Counted from the stretch's first letter, positions 11,888 through 23,524 are shown. The stretch: DNA of 64,000 nucleotides from Sinohyriopsis cumingii (GCA_028554795.2 JAPYKE020000575.1:58412-122411), one strand, 5' to 3'. Made by a program: numbers and translations. The notes: generated by a model from the sequence alone, not told the origin.

Positions 11888-13618
11888 CGATGTAAAAGCG
11901 ACACTGTTCATAACACACGTTTTTCTTCCCAAAGCGACCGGACAGCGCAGAAAAGTGTTATTGAAGGACGACTTTCGTAGCATCAAGCGTAGCCTCGTCC
12001 ATATTAACAAACCTCAAGACAAGATGTGTTTTGCCCGTGCCATCATGGTGGGACGAACGTATGCCGACAAGAATGACATGGCAGAATGGAAAAGAGCTAG
12101 CAACTATTCTAAAATCGAACCGAGATAAACAATAAAGAGAAGCAGAACTCCTGTTACAGCAAGAGGGGCGATCTAAAGATGCACCCTGAGGCATTCTTGA
12201 AATGCAAAAATTGCAAGACATCTTAGCTCCACGGTACACCTTGAAAGTGAACCCTTAAGAAGTGCGGGGACCTCTGTTGTCTCGAGGCAAACATTTCAAA
12301 GACGGAAAATACATTCACGTCTATCATCACGATGAACATGTCGATACTATTACCAGTATCGCTGGATTAATGGGATAGAGCTAATACTATGAGGAATGTG
12401 ACTATAGCTATAACAATCGAGAGCAACACAATCATTGTGGATCGAAAAGTGAGGGATATTTGGCCTCAAAAACCTGCCTAGACGACTGACAAAAACGAGT
12501 GCATTGCTTTGCTTGTCAGCGCACTTTTGTCAGCACAACCGGTTACCAACAACATTTGAAGACTCAAGGTTCACAGCGGAAAAGTACTTGTCATCTGCTG
12601 CGATTGGTCCCTACTTCTGGACATGGGTTACGTAGCAATAATGCCAAGGTTCGCGTATGTTCAGGAAAGAAACGATGTCACATTTGTCTCCAAATCGTGG
12701 ACTTGGAACACGAATGCTATATTCAAAAATATTATTGCAATCATCAACAGGAAGAATATGACCGGAAGAAAGGCACTTTTATCTTTTTCGATTTTGAATG
12801 CATGCAGGAGACCGGCATTCACATTCCTAATTTCTGCGTGTCTCATCGAGCATGCGAAAAATGCATCCAAGAGCATATCTTTAGTAATTGTACTCAATGA
12901 AGCAAGATTCATGGAGGACATGAAAAATCTTTCTGGGACCTAACACGCTGGCCAATTTCTCCCAAAGAATCTTAGACCCTATTGACGAAACGTTGAGCCA
13001 AGTGGACATCAAACATTACGTAGATTGCCGTCGCAATGCCACGGTGATGGCTTACAATTTCTCGGGATACGATGGACAGTTTCTTCTGAAATACTATACG
13101 GAACAAAGTACCGAACGTCCGAAAGTGAATTTGAACGGAGCCAAATCATTTACATGAAAGTGGGACAAGGGCAGTTTAAAGATTCGATGAGTTACTTGGC
13201 CATGCCTTTGAGCGGATAGCCTAAAACGTTTGGAATGACAGCAATGGCCAAATGCTATTTACCGCACTTTTTCAATACCGAAGCCAATCAACACGCCGTT
13301 CTGGCCCATTTACCTGAGTCTCACTACAACGACCCCGACAACATACGCACCGAACAACGAGAAGCTTTCTACGCTTGGTACCACACTAACGCCTCAGACC
13401 CCTTCGACTTTCAGGAAGAAATGCTAATGTATTGTCGTTCTGATGTGGACATTTTACGGCGTTGCTTTGGAAAATTTCGAGAATTATTCAATGAGCACGG
13501 ATGAATCGATCCTTTGAAAGAAGCCTGCACCATTACCTAAGCGTGTTCCTCAGTATACCGCTAACGATTCATGCCCGAAAACACCATTGCTGTTATAAGC
13601 CCTCAAACGACCAACTCG

Positions 13619-13748
13619 TGGCTTTAAAACCCACCACCCCGATTATTTGCGATTTCGTACTGGTCTGTTTCACCACTGCCGCCAATATGCAGGGCATGTC
13701 ATATACACGTCCCTGTCGTCGATTCAACAACAAAAAAAATAATCTATA
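13619..13748 (+). pseudogene. C-terminal remnant of packaging ATPase, element 1
   Basis: It aligns with about 61,848-61,949 of element 3, the last 35 or so codons of the ATPase (LKPTTP phrase, then a His-rich block). The Walker-containing body is missing, because an internal deletion joins PolB directly to this tail. A TATA-like AATCTATAAATG (13,739-13,750) follows, as in element 3 at 61,967. Confidence 0.6.
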
Positions 13749-13789
13749 AATGCCTCGAGTACTTTGGGTCTGTCTCAAACCTCGTCAAC

Positions 13790-13950
13790 ATGACGTCCAT
13801 TCAGTCTCATCTTCCCGTCCAATGGATTCGTGCCTTGTACGGCATCGGTCGCGAAAAAAAATCCACAAATACATGCCCTTGTCTTAGAAGCTGGCAGGTG
13901 TTTTATCCTTGTGTCCAATATATCACGGGTCCAGAAGATAAAAGAGACCT
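13790..13950 (+). pseudogene. Fragment of small basic virion-type gene, element 1
   Basis: The start MTSIQSHLP and the RALYGI phrase match the gene at 62,016 in element 3. The similarity is lost after about 35 codons, and the sequence then joins material matching 63,45x of element 3, so a second internal deletion of about 1.3 kb has removed the basic tail and the following gene. Confidence 0.55.
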
Positions 13951-13994
13951 CTGGAGTCAAAAGATCTCAGACGTGAAATTTGGAATCGAATAAA

Positions 13995-14680
13995 AGGACG
14001 AAAACTGGCTTTAGTGTCTTACAAACTATGGATGGAATACCATCGCTGGCAAGAACAACGGACCTCGCATTTGCCTCCCAATCCTCATTTGACAGAGATG
14101 TGCCAGGTACAACACGAATTGCAATCGTTGATTGATCGCAAATATTTATCCGACACAGAAAAATTGCAAAGGTAAGGTCAACTGTTGCAACGACTGCAAG
14201 TCTTTCACCAGAACGCTATAGACGAAACAGATCTGCCAACTCTGAAAGATTTTCAGACCCTGGTGGAAAGTCCATCACCACCACCACCACCCCCAGTGAT
14301 CACGACAGACGCAGCGCCACGAACGCCTGAGGAAGAATAGGCACAAGAAGTCTTTCAAACTCCGTTAGCAGCTCCCATTCCTAGTAAGATTGCAGCGTCC
14401 TTATTGACCCCGTTCCCCAGTCCCCAACAAGAAGAACCAAAAGCTTGGATTAAAAAGATGATGACCACTCCTCCTTCGACAGAAGTCAAACAGAAAGAAG
14501 GGAATCCAGAAGTGAAAAAAGAAAAGAAGACAAAAGTCATTCTACTACTACCACCACCGCCACCACTACCATCGATTTCCACTCCCGAGGCACATTGGAC
14601 ACGTAAAGCCGTTTCCAAACCACCATTTCACCCCATCCAAAGTAGCATCAGTAAAGAGTGGGTGACATATAAACCAAAAG
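13995..14680 (+). pseudogene. Pro-rich unknown Polinton protein, element 1 copy
   Basis: It matches the gene starting at 63,483 in element 3 (GRKLAL, YHRWQEQR and LPTLKDF blocks). It continues beyond what element 3 shows in this window into a Pro/Lys-rich linker and a KAWIKKMM block that is also present near the window end (GWIKMMM). In-frame stops occur near 14,174 and 14,338. A protein of this type commonly precedes integrase in Polintons. Function is not known to me. Confidence 0.6.
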
Positions 14681-15749
14681 ATGGAGAAGGTATTAGACAG
14701 CATTTACTTCGATCCATCCCATCCTGCAGGTTCCAGCGGAGTTCAGCATTTGTATCCTGCTGCCAAAACCAGGATCAAAAGTGTCCGTTTACCTCAAGTT
14801 CAACGATGGTTACAAGAACAAGCCACGTACACTTTACACAAACCCATTCGACGAAAATTTTCCAGACGTCACACCCGAGTGGAGGGCAACGATGATCAAT
14901 GGCAAGCCGATTTAGCCGATGTCTCTCACTTGGCCGCCTACACTCGTGGACAAATAATTTGTTTTGTGTCATCAACGTCTTTTCCAAATTTGCCCGGGTC
15001 GTGCCATTGACTTCCAAATCGAGCACTAAATTAGTGCGATCCCTCAAACTGGTGTTGTAACAAAGCGTTCGATGGCAAACCGACAAAATTATTTTTGAAT
15101 CAAGTTTTCCAAAAAGAAAAGTGACATTCATTTCTTGGACACCTGGAATCCCGAAACCAAAGCCTGTTTCTTGGAAAGTTTTCAACGCACCTTGAAAGAA
15201 CGAATGTGGAAGTCTTTTACGCATCAACACACTCTCAAGTACATCGATGTCTTACCGCAGTTGGTTCAACCGTACAACCATCTTACCATCCAATCATCGG
15301 ATGTGCCCCGCAAGAAGTGACTCTCGACAATGTTATCTTTTAGGCCTGTTTGGTACGTCCCCGATGGTGACAGTCCCCAAATAAGGTAGAGTGTTGGCAG
15401 CAGGAAATTGGGTGTGCATTGGCAAAGCCAAACGCACTTTCGACAAAGGTTACTTACCCAACTGAACCATTGTATTGTTTCGTGTCACTGGACGAGTGCG
15501 TGACCGTCATCCTGCCGTCAATAAATTGGAAGACATGAAGGGAGAAGTGTTAAAAGGAACGTTTTACTTGCCGAAGTTACAACACGTACCATAAAAGAAG
15601 TGTACGACATGGATAATATTCTCGATCGAAGAACCCGTCAAGTTGGAAAACGACGTGTCAAAGAAGTCAAAATACGTTGGAAAGGATATCCTCCCATTTT
15701 TGATTCTTGGATCGACGCATCGCAATTCCTCGACAATAAAATGAAGTGA
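14681..15749 (+). pseudogene. int: Retroviral-type integrase with C-terminal chromodomain-like end, broken
   Basis: The start MEKVLDSIYFDPSHPAG is followed by a QWQADLAD block with the first catalytic Asp of the DDE triad (about 14,900), a QTDKIIF block corresponding to the second Asp region (about 15,075), and an ESFQRTLKERMWK block where the catalytic Glu lies (about 15,177). Near the end, VRWKGY-type residues (IRWKGYPP...SWIDAS, 15,670-15,730) give a chromodomain signature. The integrase inserts Polintons into the genome. Frameshifts near 14,985 and 15,060-15,120 and several stops inactivate this copy. Confidence 0.8.
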
Positions 15750-15754
15750 TCATC

Positions 15755-16152
15755 ATGCCTTTCAATACAGACTGAACCGCTACCAACGCAGTGACCACTC
15801 CTTCACCGAGTTCTTCTCTGCAAGATCTACAAAAGCAACCCTTGTGGATGTTGTGTGGAGAACGTGTGCCTAAAACGCAAATCTTCTTTTTCTGCCAAAT
15901 CTTTGTGGTGTATTGTGTCATCGGTGCTGCCGTTGCCAATTTGAGTGTGCAACAAGGAGACAAAACAGTTGTGGACCATTTTGCGCAACAGCTGAATCGG
16001 TTAGTTCATCCCAATCCGTCCATGAAATACTCTTCTTACAGGAAAAAAACAACGGGAGTGTTTCGTCCAACGTAAGTCACCCTCCGAACAGTCACCACCC
16101 CAACAACAATCTTCTTTTAGACACTCCTGTTATCTCGAGTGACCCCTCGGAC
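15755..16152 (+). pseudogene. Small single-span membrane protein, element 1, broken
   Basis: An early stop and a later frameshift break the frame. The core still shows LCGERVPKTQIFFFCQIFVV followed by a hydrophobic run (about 15,860-15,945), which predicts one transmembrane helix. A short protein of this design sits between integrase and penton genes in many Polintons; its role in virions is not established. Confidence 0.55.
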
Positions 16153-16169
16153 AACAGGACTCTGGAATT

Positions 16170-19100
16170 ATGAATGACCAATTTTACTTAACGCTACCCA
16201 GTGACAGTTCCATGGAGGTTTTTCCCAAAAACACCTTCTGCTGTTTCACTGCCAAATTACCTCAGGCCATCCAGTTAGAATACGAAGCGCTTTGGGAAGT
16301 GGCTTTTGGTGAAATGATTCACCTTACACAAATTCGAAACATCACTGAAACTAAAATACTTTCCATGTCGAAATCTTGAACGAACAATTGCATGAAGAGA
16401 AGAGTAAAATTAGCAACAGGGGACGCCGCTAGAGGGCACTGGCGATCAAGATTAACGTTTTCTCAAAATGTCAACCTCATTACACCCGGTACTTTCTCCG
16501 CTTTAATATGTAAAATGCCGACATTATTACATTCGAATGTATTCATGGTTGAAAGGTCAAATGTCTATATTTAGCGTATATGACACTGGGCCATTTCTAC
16601 AACTTATTCAGCGAAAAACAAAAACGAAAACCGAATTTTTCAAAACGCTGAAAAACTGAATAAACGAACATATACGCTCTCCTACGCCTACGTTTTAAAT
16701 ACTTTGGAATTCTTTTTACGAGAATAATGGTAAAATGTGTGCGAATATTTGCGGAAAACCCATGAATTACGTCTTTTTCAAAGGTCATCCATGCCAGCAA
16801 GAACGGTAACTCTTCCCGTCACATGGATACGTACAAAATGTAAATAATGACAACAATACGACATAATTTGGGTTCAAAACACACGAAAACTTGATTGCAT
16901 GAAAAGGCAGACGTTTATAGCAAGGAATCGGATTATACAGACGTACTGTCATTCATTATACCAAACTTATTACAAAATATTTGTACAACTTTTGTTGTGT
17001 AATAGATTTTCGAGGTTAGAGACTCGACGGGAGTATCACTCACCGACTCAGTGATACTAGACGTATTGATAATATGTATGTGATTGTGATCACTGAGATA
17101 TTATCAATGTCAGGTCATCTGTTCTACGTACGCTTATTATGTAGAGACACTGGTATTAAAATTAAAATGTTCATGTTTAGTAGGGAAGGAGAAGAGGTAA
17201 AAGTTAAACTATTTTCCAGAATTCTGAAGAATGAAAACAAATTCATTTAAAATTGTCATGCCATTTTTTGTGAATATCAATGTGAATAATGCCATCATAA
17301 GCCAAGGAATAGAGAATCGATCTGTAGTATTTCTCCATTTAAACAAATACATAATCATAAATATTTCTTGAGAACCAACTCAGTGCTAGTTTCTTCTCTA
17401 TCTCGATACCAAAATTGTCTTTACTTCATGAACTATGTAATATTTCTCAAAACAATGGTCAGAATTATTATGACAATATCGCAAATTTAGGACATCCAAA
17501 ATTTAATGTTGCACCATCCTAAGCTGACACTATAGAAATCCTAACTTACTGCAATGAAAACTTAGTGGAAAATCTTTTGTCATTGATTTTATTTTATAGA
17601 TATGAAAACTGACCAAATATATATTATGATAACTAAATTCTAAAATAGCAATTGTTATTTACTAAATTGTGATTTCAGATAGATGTATGTATGTACAAGA
17701 ACACTGCAATGAATATGCACTATTGGTTTTAAGAGTAACATACAATTTCAACTTGGTATGAGTCATGATTATGCTATTTCATGCAAAAATGTTAGGAGGC
17801 GTGTGATAAAAAGGCACAGAAAGTCTTCAGAAGTACCTGTAACATAGGAAAAGTAAATTTATTCTTGAAGATGAATGTTCATAATACATTTATATATAAC
17901 CCTATGAATAAAATATGCAACTTTCAGCATGAAGTAACATGAGGTCAAGAATGTTCAAAAAGTGAACAAAGACCAATATTAAAAATGGTGGACGGTACAT
18001 GTGTTTGAATGCTTCCTGTGAATTTATTTGAAAATATATCATACAGATGGCTCATTTTTTAAAATCCGCACACTCTAATTAAGCAGAAAATATTCCATTT
18101 TAAACGCAACATATAATTTCAACTTGTGTATGACTCAAAAATATAGTATTTCATTCAAAAATGCTGGGGTGGGTGGGTGGGTGATAAAAAGGCACAGAGG
18201 ATGTTGCTGAATTCCTTGGAACATATAAAAAGTCAATGTATTCTTAAAACTCAATGTTCACAAAACATTTCTATATAAAATATATGTAAGAAATATGCAA
18301 ATTTCAGCCTGAAATAACATGAGGTCAAGAGTTTTCAAAAATTGCCAAAGACCAATATTAAAAATGGTGGACGGTACATGTGTTTGAATGCTTCCTGGGA
18401 ATTTATTTGAAAAGATATCATAAAGATGGGTCAATGTTTGAAATCTGCACACTCAAATTATGCAGAAAACATTCAATTTTTATATATTCTATAATTATGA
18501 AAAAATCATCCTTTGTTGCTAGTAAAATTCGATTTTCAGGTGACATAAATCCAGTAAAAAAACAATCATTCATTCAGCATCTACACTGAAAATTGCGGCA
18601 GGCTATTATTTAAGCGGTCAACATTTGATGGACACAATTACTGACAGGTTCGAGGAAGCGTTTGACAAAGCCCTGTTGAAAGCTAGAAAAAAGTGTTAAG
18701 ATTGAGTACCATAAAGTGGCTCGTCGCCTAATGATGACATTTTTGGATACGGAAACGTTTGCCATTTCTTTTAATGGTAGTTTGTTTGAAATCTTGGATG
18801 GACATCCACAGATGGTATCACAAAATTTTAGCCCAATGATCAACAGTAATATGGATTTTTACAGGGCTTTTGGATCCCTTGTAGAACTGAACGAAGGACT
18901 CAATTTGATTTTTGTGTACTCCGATGTAGTGGAGTACAACGTGGTGGGACACATCTCGGTACCGTTACTGCCAGTCATTCCTTTCAAAGTGGATTCTGCC
19001 ACGACCAATGGCTAGGACGGTGGAAACACCTATCACGTTCGCCGCGAATTTGTACATCCTCACTATTTACCGGTCAGTATGTCGTATTTCGACACTGTCA

Positions 19101-19187
19101 ACATTGCTTTAAAAGGAGATCTTGGACAAAATATTCCATTCTCCAAAGGGAACGTCACGGTGAACATTTTCGAAAACGATTCTCTAA
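16170..19187 (+). pseudogene. Penton-like minor capsid protein, split by a transposon
   Basis: The first exon-like part (16,170-16,411) begins MNDQFYLTLPSDSSMEVFP, a typical Polinton minor-capsid (penton-like, single jelly-roll) start. The second part (18,521-19,187) includes the blocks NLIFVYSDVVEYNVVG, VPLLPVIP and PHYLPVSMSYFDTVNI expected towards the end of that protein. The 2,109-bp piece between them is an insertion with a 9-bp target duplication. Apart from the insertion there are frameshifts near 16,375, 18,575-18,715 and 19,015. The product would form capsid vertices. Confidence 0.7.
16412..18520. mobile_element. 2.1-kb non-coding DNA transposon inside the penton gene
   Basis: It is flanked by the exact 9-bp direct repeat AGTAAAATT (16,403-16,411 and 18,521-18,529). 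The ends are short inverted repeats: AGCAACAGGGG on the left, AGCAACAAAGG read inward from the right. It has no convincing ORF. Inside, about 17,745-18,080 and 18,125-18,460 are two tandem diverged copies of one unit (both include GATAAAAAGGCACAGA and a GGTGGACGGTACATGTGTTT phrase). A 9-bp duplication with short TIRs fits a Mutator-like non-autonomous element; that class assignment is inference. Confidence 0.75.
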
Positions 19188-19200
19188 CGTCTTGCAAGTC

Positions 19201-19623
19201 ATGTATCCAGTGTACCGAGGAGTCGCTCGACAGCCAGGACATGGTTTATGAGATATGTTGAAATCGGCGTTACGTTCGATGGCCCCGGTTTTGAAACGGA
19301 TGGTGACACGAGTAATACACGCCTTGAAGGATGCTTTTTTGACCCAAGGCAAAGAATTTCTCCAAAATGTCATCATCGACAAACAAAACCCAAAGAAGCT
19401 TCCTTGAGAGCAGGAAATAATGTCTTGCTTCAAACGGTCAAAGACATTTTGGGCCGGCGAGAAACTCCTATAAATGCCCTGAACGCTGCTGAGTCAGGCA
19501 TTCTTGCTTATCTGTCACCACAGCAAGGACAAGGCAGAAAGATACGACCTAGACACCGTTCCAGAGGACTTCATACCCCAAGAGCTAGAAAGACCAAGAA
19601 AAGAAGAACCGTTCGAGCCTTAG
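19201..19623 (+). pseudogene. pVI-like minor virion protein, element 1
   Basis: The ATG at 19,201 opens a frame with MYPVYRG, a GHGL phrase, then an Ala/Leu/Lys-rich amphipathic stretch (LKSALRSMAPVLKRM). This order (a processed N-terminus, then an amphipathic helix) is that of adenovirus pVI-like proteins found between penton and hexon genes in Polintons. At least three stops (near 19,255, 19,405 and 19,470) break it. The tail is acidic and the frame ends at 19,623. Confidence 0.6.
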
Positions 19624-19660
19624 AAGCTTTTGATTATTAAATCACAGAGAGACACAAAAA

Positions 19661-20959
19661 ATGATGCATCGAGAGTCTTGCGCATGTTCCAAGTCGGAAC
19701 TGCATCGGTTTGCCATGCCACCCACAGTGATGATCATGCAAGAGTCCCAGTGGGTAGAATTTCATCCCGTCTCTGCTTTGACGGATTCAGCTCCCATCGA
19801 ATTTTGAAATCAAAGGACAACCAGATGATTAAATCGATCTGAAGAGCAGTTACTTGTACCTGAAAGTCAAAGTTTTAATAAAAATGGACAACACCAATCA
19901 AGCAAACGCTGCTAGAGTATGTCCCTTCAACAATTTCACGTATTCCTTGTTCAGTGAAGTGGATTTTATACTTGCATAACAAACTAGTCAGCAGTAACAT
20001 CGATACGTACCCTAACCGGGCGTACCTGTAAAATCTCTTGACGTACGGAAAAGAAGCCAAGAACACCCATCTGGATGCCTGCGTCGTATGGAAACCTGGC
20101 ACAGCGGGCGAGAACAAGTTTAACAACACAGAAGACGGCGATCTTCACAATGTGGGTCTTATGGAACGTTTACAGAAAATCATGCAAGGACGTAATTTAG
20201 AACTGATAGATCGTTTGCATTTGGAGATTGGTTGCACGAAAAGTATTTGCTGAACGTTTTGTATATCCGCTGCAGACTGAATCGTAGCAGTGCCGCTTCC
20301 ATGTGATGGCTAATGCTGCCGAGTACAAAATCATCATCCAGGAAGCCCGACTTTACGTGCGACGTGTGGAAGTGTTACCTAAAGTGAGAAACGACATGAG
20401 TCACACGTTGATCAGAACGTACGCGAAGTATCCGATACAACATGTGGAAGTGAATACTTTCACCAAAGCCGCTTGACAGCATTCCATGATCGAATATCAT
20501 CCGTTCCAATGACAGTTACCCAAACGTTTAATCATTGGCATTGTCAAGAACTCAGCCTTCAACGGTGTCCACAATGAAAATCCTTTTTACTTCCATCACC
20601 ACAAAGTGTCCAAGTTTGAAGTCAGTCGCGAAGCAAAAGCTTGTGTACCTGACCATTCGAACCTAAGTTTGAGCAGAAGAATTACTTGAGATCGTACTTG
20701 TCCCTGTACCGGATAGTTAGGGATCAAAAACAGCCACGGCATATCGTACGATGATTATGCAGAAAACTATGCTTTGTGGGCTTTTGATTTCACTCCAGAC
20801 CAAAGCATCGACGAGGAACATTTCCACCCTATAAAATCAGGCCAAATTCGTGTGGAACTTCAATTTGCAGAAGACAATACTGTAAATGTCATTCTGTATG
20901 CCGAATTTGATAATACGATGTAAATCAACAGTTTAAGATACGTCATTCTAGACTGTTAG
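19661..20959 (+). pseudogene. Hexon-like double jelly-roll major capsid protein, element 1, broken
   Basis: Pieces in all three frames keep the order of a Polinton major capsid protein: a start with MHRESCACS, a SQWVEFHPV block, NNFTYSLFSEVDF (about 19,930), TYGKEAKNTHLDACVVW (20,040), then GRNLELIDRLHLEI (20,190), a block around 20,330-20,370 with VRR-type residues, and a C-terminal VNVILYAEFDN (about 20,880). At about 1.3 kb it is shorter than typical and carries many stops and shifts. It would have formed the capsid shell. Confidence 0.7.
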
Positions 20960-20964
20960 AAGCT

Positions 20965-21408
20965 ATGGAAGACACTTATCCCTCTTTGAATGGTGGAGAT
21001 TCTTTGGAAATGGAATGAGAGGATACCGTGGAAACAGAACCCAAAGACAAAGACGAAGAGGACATAGTGTTAAGGTCCAGATGGCCAGAACAAGAGCAAC
21101 ATTTAGTCTCCTGTTTTGCCAAACACCTGGCTGATAAAATTACGGAAGTTACTAATGAAGATTGTTATGGATGTCAAAATGATCATCTCAGTCAAATTCA
21201 ATAGAATAAATATATGATGATGAGTCAAGAAGAGAAATTGGATGAGTATCTGGACGACACTTGGGATCTCATCTCAGAAGAATCAGCGTTGCAACAGTGG
21301 TATAAAGACTTGCGTGATCATTCCTCTCCTCCATTGATTGCTCTAGAGATCCATCAGATTGAAACTCTCTTGGCTCAGAATGCGGAGACGAAGCGAAGAA
21401 ACGGTTAA
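20965..21408 (+). pseudogene. Acidic unknown Polinton protein, element 1
   Basis: A single frame from MEDTYPSLNGGD to TAA at 21,408, interrupted by only two in-frame stops (a TGA at about 21,016 and a TAG at about 21,203). The N-terminal third is strongly acidic. It contains an ECYGC-like CYGCQNDHLSQIQ phrase with Cys and His that could bind a metal. It lies between capsid and protease genes, which suggests a virion or assembly role; no family function is known to me. Confidence 0.6.
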
Positions 21409-21498
21409 CAGTCAGAGATTTTTAAGCAAAATGTCAGGACTTAATTGATGAATTATTACCACCTGTGAAAAAATAAAGCAAGAATTTTTAAAAAAAAA

Positions 21499-22056
21499 AT
21501 GGATATCTGGGAACTTTATTACCTTTTAAATCACAGTTCGGACACTGCTTCTTGGAATCTGGTCGTGTGTTCTAAAGATGAACTGCGTTATCGCAAACCT
21601 CAAGACCATGAGGCTTATGTCATCAATACGGACAACAGTCATCTCCCAGGAACCCACTGGGTAGCAGTCTACTTTCCTCGTGTTGGTTACGTGGAGTATT
21701 TTGATTCGTATGGATTGTCACCTTTGGAAGACGACATTATCGACTTTATGAGATGAAATGCCCAGACAACACGATTCAATAATGTTAAATTACAAGACAC
21801 AGATTCCATGGTGTGTGGACAATATTGTGTGTATTTTCTTCATCATCACATTATTGGATATCCTTTAGAACACTGAGTGACTTATTATGATCGCCACTCA
21901 TCTAGAAACGATGACAAAGTAGATCGATGGTTTTGTGACCCTTATGGCTATCTTTTGTCTCTAGCTAGGAAACGTAATGTACATAAATGGCCCATTGACT
22001 TCCATCAGTGGAAATCTACTTTCACTTCACATCGTTGTCAACCTTGTCAAAGATAG
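21499..22056 (+). pseudogene. Adenain-like cysteine protease (C5-type), two nonsense mutations
   Basis: One reading frame runs from MDIWELYYLLN to TAG at 22,056 with just two in-frame TGA codons (about 21,754 and 21,874), so it is only lightly damaged. The adenovirus-protease triad is visible: His in PGTHWVAVYF, the acidic residue in EYFDSYGL, and Cys in CGQYCVYFLHHH. Such proteases cut capsid precursors during maturation. An AATAAA signal follows at 22,104, so this gene appears to use ordinary polyadenylation, unlike the three genes downstream. Confidence 0.8.
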
Positions 22057-22103
22057 TTTGTTTGTGTTTGTTTTATTGTTAATTGTTGGATGTTTGTTAT
22101 TTG

Positions 22104-22109
22104 AATAAA
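22104..22109 (+). terminator. AATAAA poly(A) signal after protease gene
   Basis: AATAAA 48 bases after the protease stop, followed by a T-rich, GT-containing stretch. Confidence 0.6.
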
Positions 22110-22243
22110 TAATGTTGTGTTTTTAAAAAAAAATTGTCTGTCGTTTGTTTTCAAAATATTTTGTGACTATACATGCCTTTTGACTTCTCTCTATCCCTCA
22201 CCATAAAGACAAGCTCTATGGCGTTCCGACCCTAAACATTGTA

Positions 22244-22290
22244 GGGATGTTTTTTCTTTCACGTCCCCGCCTGAGCCATATAAAGCGGGG
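22244..22290 (+). promoter_or_regulatory. Conserved promoter box A with TATA
   Basis: GGGATGTTTT...CTTTCACGTCC...GCCTGAG.CATATAAAG. The same arrangement stands at 22,995 and 23,985, each time about 50 bases before the ATG of a small gene. TATA at 22,278-22,285. Confidence 0.75.
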
Positions 22291-22329
22291 TAGTCTCCAG
22301 TCTGACCATCCATTGTTGACTCATCCTCA

Positions 22330-22685
22330 TATGAAGATGTGTTCAGGACTAGCCAAGCTGAACGAAGCTTACGTGAATTTGCATCGTGTCAGGCAAAGTC
22401 TGATACCCAAGCCTGGTTAGATAGAAAATACCAGGATGTTAAAAGTGGCCGAAGACCAGATAGAAGATGTCAACAGAGACGAAATCAAGAAGGAAAAAGA
22501 AGAGTGGACGGAGAAGTACAGACTTCAGAAGCAGCAGCAACAGCAGGAGCAAGACAGACGTTTTGTTGACTGCCGTGTGGACACGAAAGAGTTCTCCTTC
22601 GCTTTTCGAAGAAGCAGACCCTATCCTGTGGGAAAGCCTGCCGCCAGATGGGGACGCAATCTTAGACCATAAAAGATTGTCATAA
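22330..22685 (+). pseudogene. Right-arm small gene A (helical, Lys/Glu/Gln-rich), broken
   Basis: ATG 52 bases after the start of the TATA box. The first 29 codons (MKMCSGLAKLNEAYVN...) end in a TAG near 22,417; the sequence then continues in shifted frames as a Lys/Glu/Gln-rich, probably helical region and an acidic tail ending at 22,685. A histone-like 3' signal begins 19 bases later. The gene is the first of three similar units in tandem. No domain is recognised. It is smaller and more charged than any Polinton structural protein. Confidence 0.5.
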
Positions 22686-22703
22686 CTCCCCGTCTACGAA
22701 AAC

Positions 22704-22745
22704 AACCCTTTTCAGGGCTACCCAACTATTTAGAAAAGAGATACT
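22704..22745 (+). terminator. Histone-type 3' end signal, gene A
   Basis: AACCCT, loop TTTC, AGGGCT, then ACCCA, and a TTTAGAAAAGAGATACT purine element. One A-C mismatch in the stem. Confidence 0.65.
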
Positions 22746-22994
22746 AGTCCAATTGATAAAGTTTATATATTTGTGTTTGTCTGTACGTTAAAAATAGAAG
22801 TGTGTCTATAAATACTTCATTTCTTTGTTTTATGTATAACAAAAATAGAACTGTGCCTACCAACACTTCATTTTTATGTCTTGTCAGATATTGTGTATGT
22901 GTTTGTAAGTGAAAAAGTCAACGTGAGTGTTTTGCTAGGTCCGCGCGTTCCATATGACGGATAGTAATGTGGAGCTTTTAAGTTTTGGTGTAAT

Positions 22995-23036
22995 GGGATG
23001 TTTTCCTTCACGTCCGCGCTTCACAAATATAATGCG
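22995..23036 (+). promoter_or_regulatory. Conserved promoter box B with TATA-like site
   Basis: GGGATGTTTTCCTTCACGTC, then CGCGCTTCACAAATATAATGCG. Close match to boxes at 22,244 and 23,985. Confidence 0.75.
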
Positions 23037-23084
23037 AAAGCGTTCGTCAGTCTGGCTACCCAGCGTCGACTAGTCAACATAAAT

Positions 23085-23524
23085 ATGAATAACAGATTTG
23101 CCAAATTCTTCGAACTCCAAATGCACCTGGAGTATGCCAGGTGCATTTTAGATGAGCTGGCCATGGAGGCGGTTGCAGAAAGTCCGAGAATAGAAAAGGA
23201 GGAGGAGGAACGGGTAAAAAAGAAAAAGAATGAAAAAGAATCCTTCCCCACCTCATGCTAAGGCCTCTGTGCAAAGTCAAGCCTTTGGTCAGGACACCAC
23301 CACAGCCAGTACCAATACCAAAACCGGTACCAGCACCACATCCACTACCAGTACCACAGTCTCTACCAGCATCACAGCCAGTACCAGCACAGTTGCGTGC
23401 GCAGGAGATAAGGAGGCCACAGCATCCACGAGTGTGGAATAGAAGGAGACTATCCCTGAAAGTGAAGACTGGGGGAATGAAGCCAGTCACACCCCCACCC
23501 CATCGCTACCAGCCACAACCTTAA
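23085..23524 (+). pseudogene. Right-arm small gene B (helical N-terminus, charged/Thr-Pro-rich tail)
   Basis: The ATG at 23,085 opens a 58-codon frame with a helical stretch containing LEYARCILDELAMEA, then a Glu/Lys run ending at 23,261. Beyond it a repeated CCAGTACCA unit is open in other frames (to 23,524), so a frameshift probably separates two parts of one gene. The LEY and A-x-ME residues recur in gene C (LEYVVYTIHRAKME), which hints that B and C are paralogues. Promoter box and 3' signal are as in A and C. Function unknown. Confidence 0.5.

Larger units (their letters stand above)
10485..13618 (+). pseudogene. polB: PolB N-terminal half, element 1 copy, broken
   Basis: It aligns with 56,423-58,917 of element 3: the same start (MKRS), the HASDFEDDM block, a Cys-rich zinc-finger region (about 12,400-12,740), then the 3'-5' exonuclease motif with DFE (about 12,785-12,800), a second exonuclease block (FSGYDGQFLL, about 13,060-13,085), and the YCRSDVDIL block with the third exonuclease Asp (about 13,430). 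Many in-frame stops (often CAA or CGA in element 3 versus TAA or TGA here) and frameshifts are present. The polymerase palm is absent: homology stops at about 13,618 and resumes at the end of the ATPase gene. A 0.9-kb insertion interrupts it at 10,995-11,887. Confidence 0.8.
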
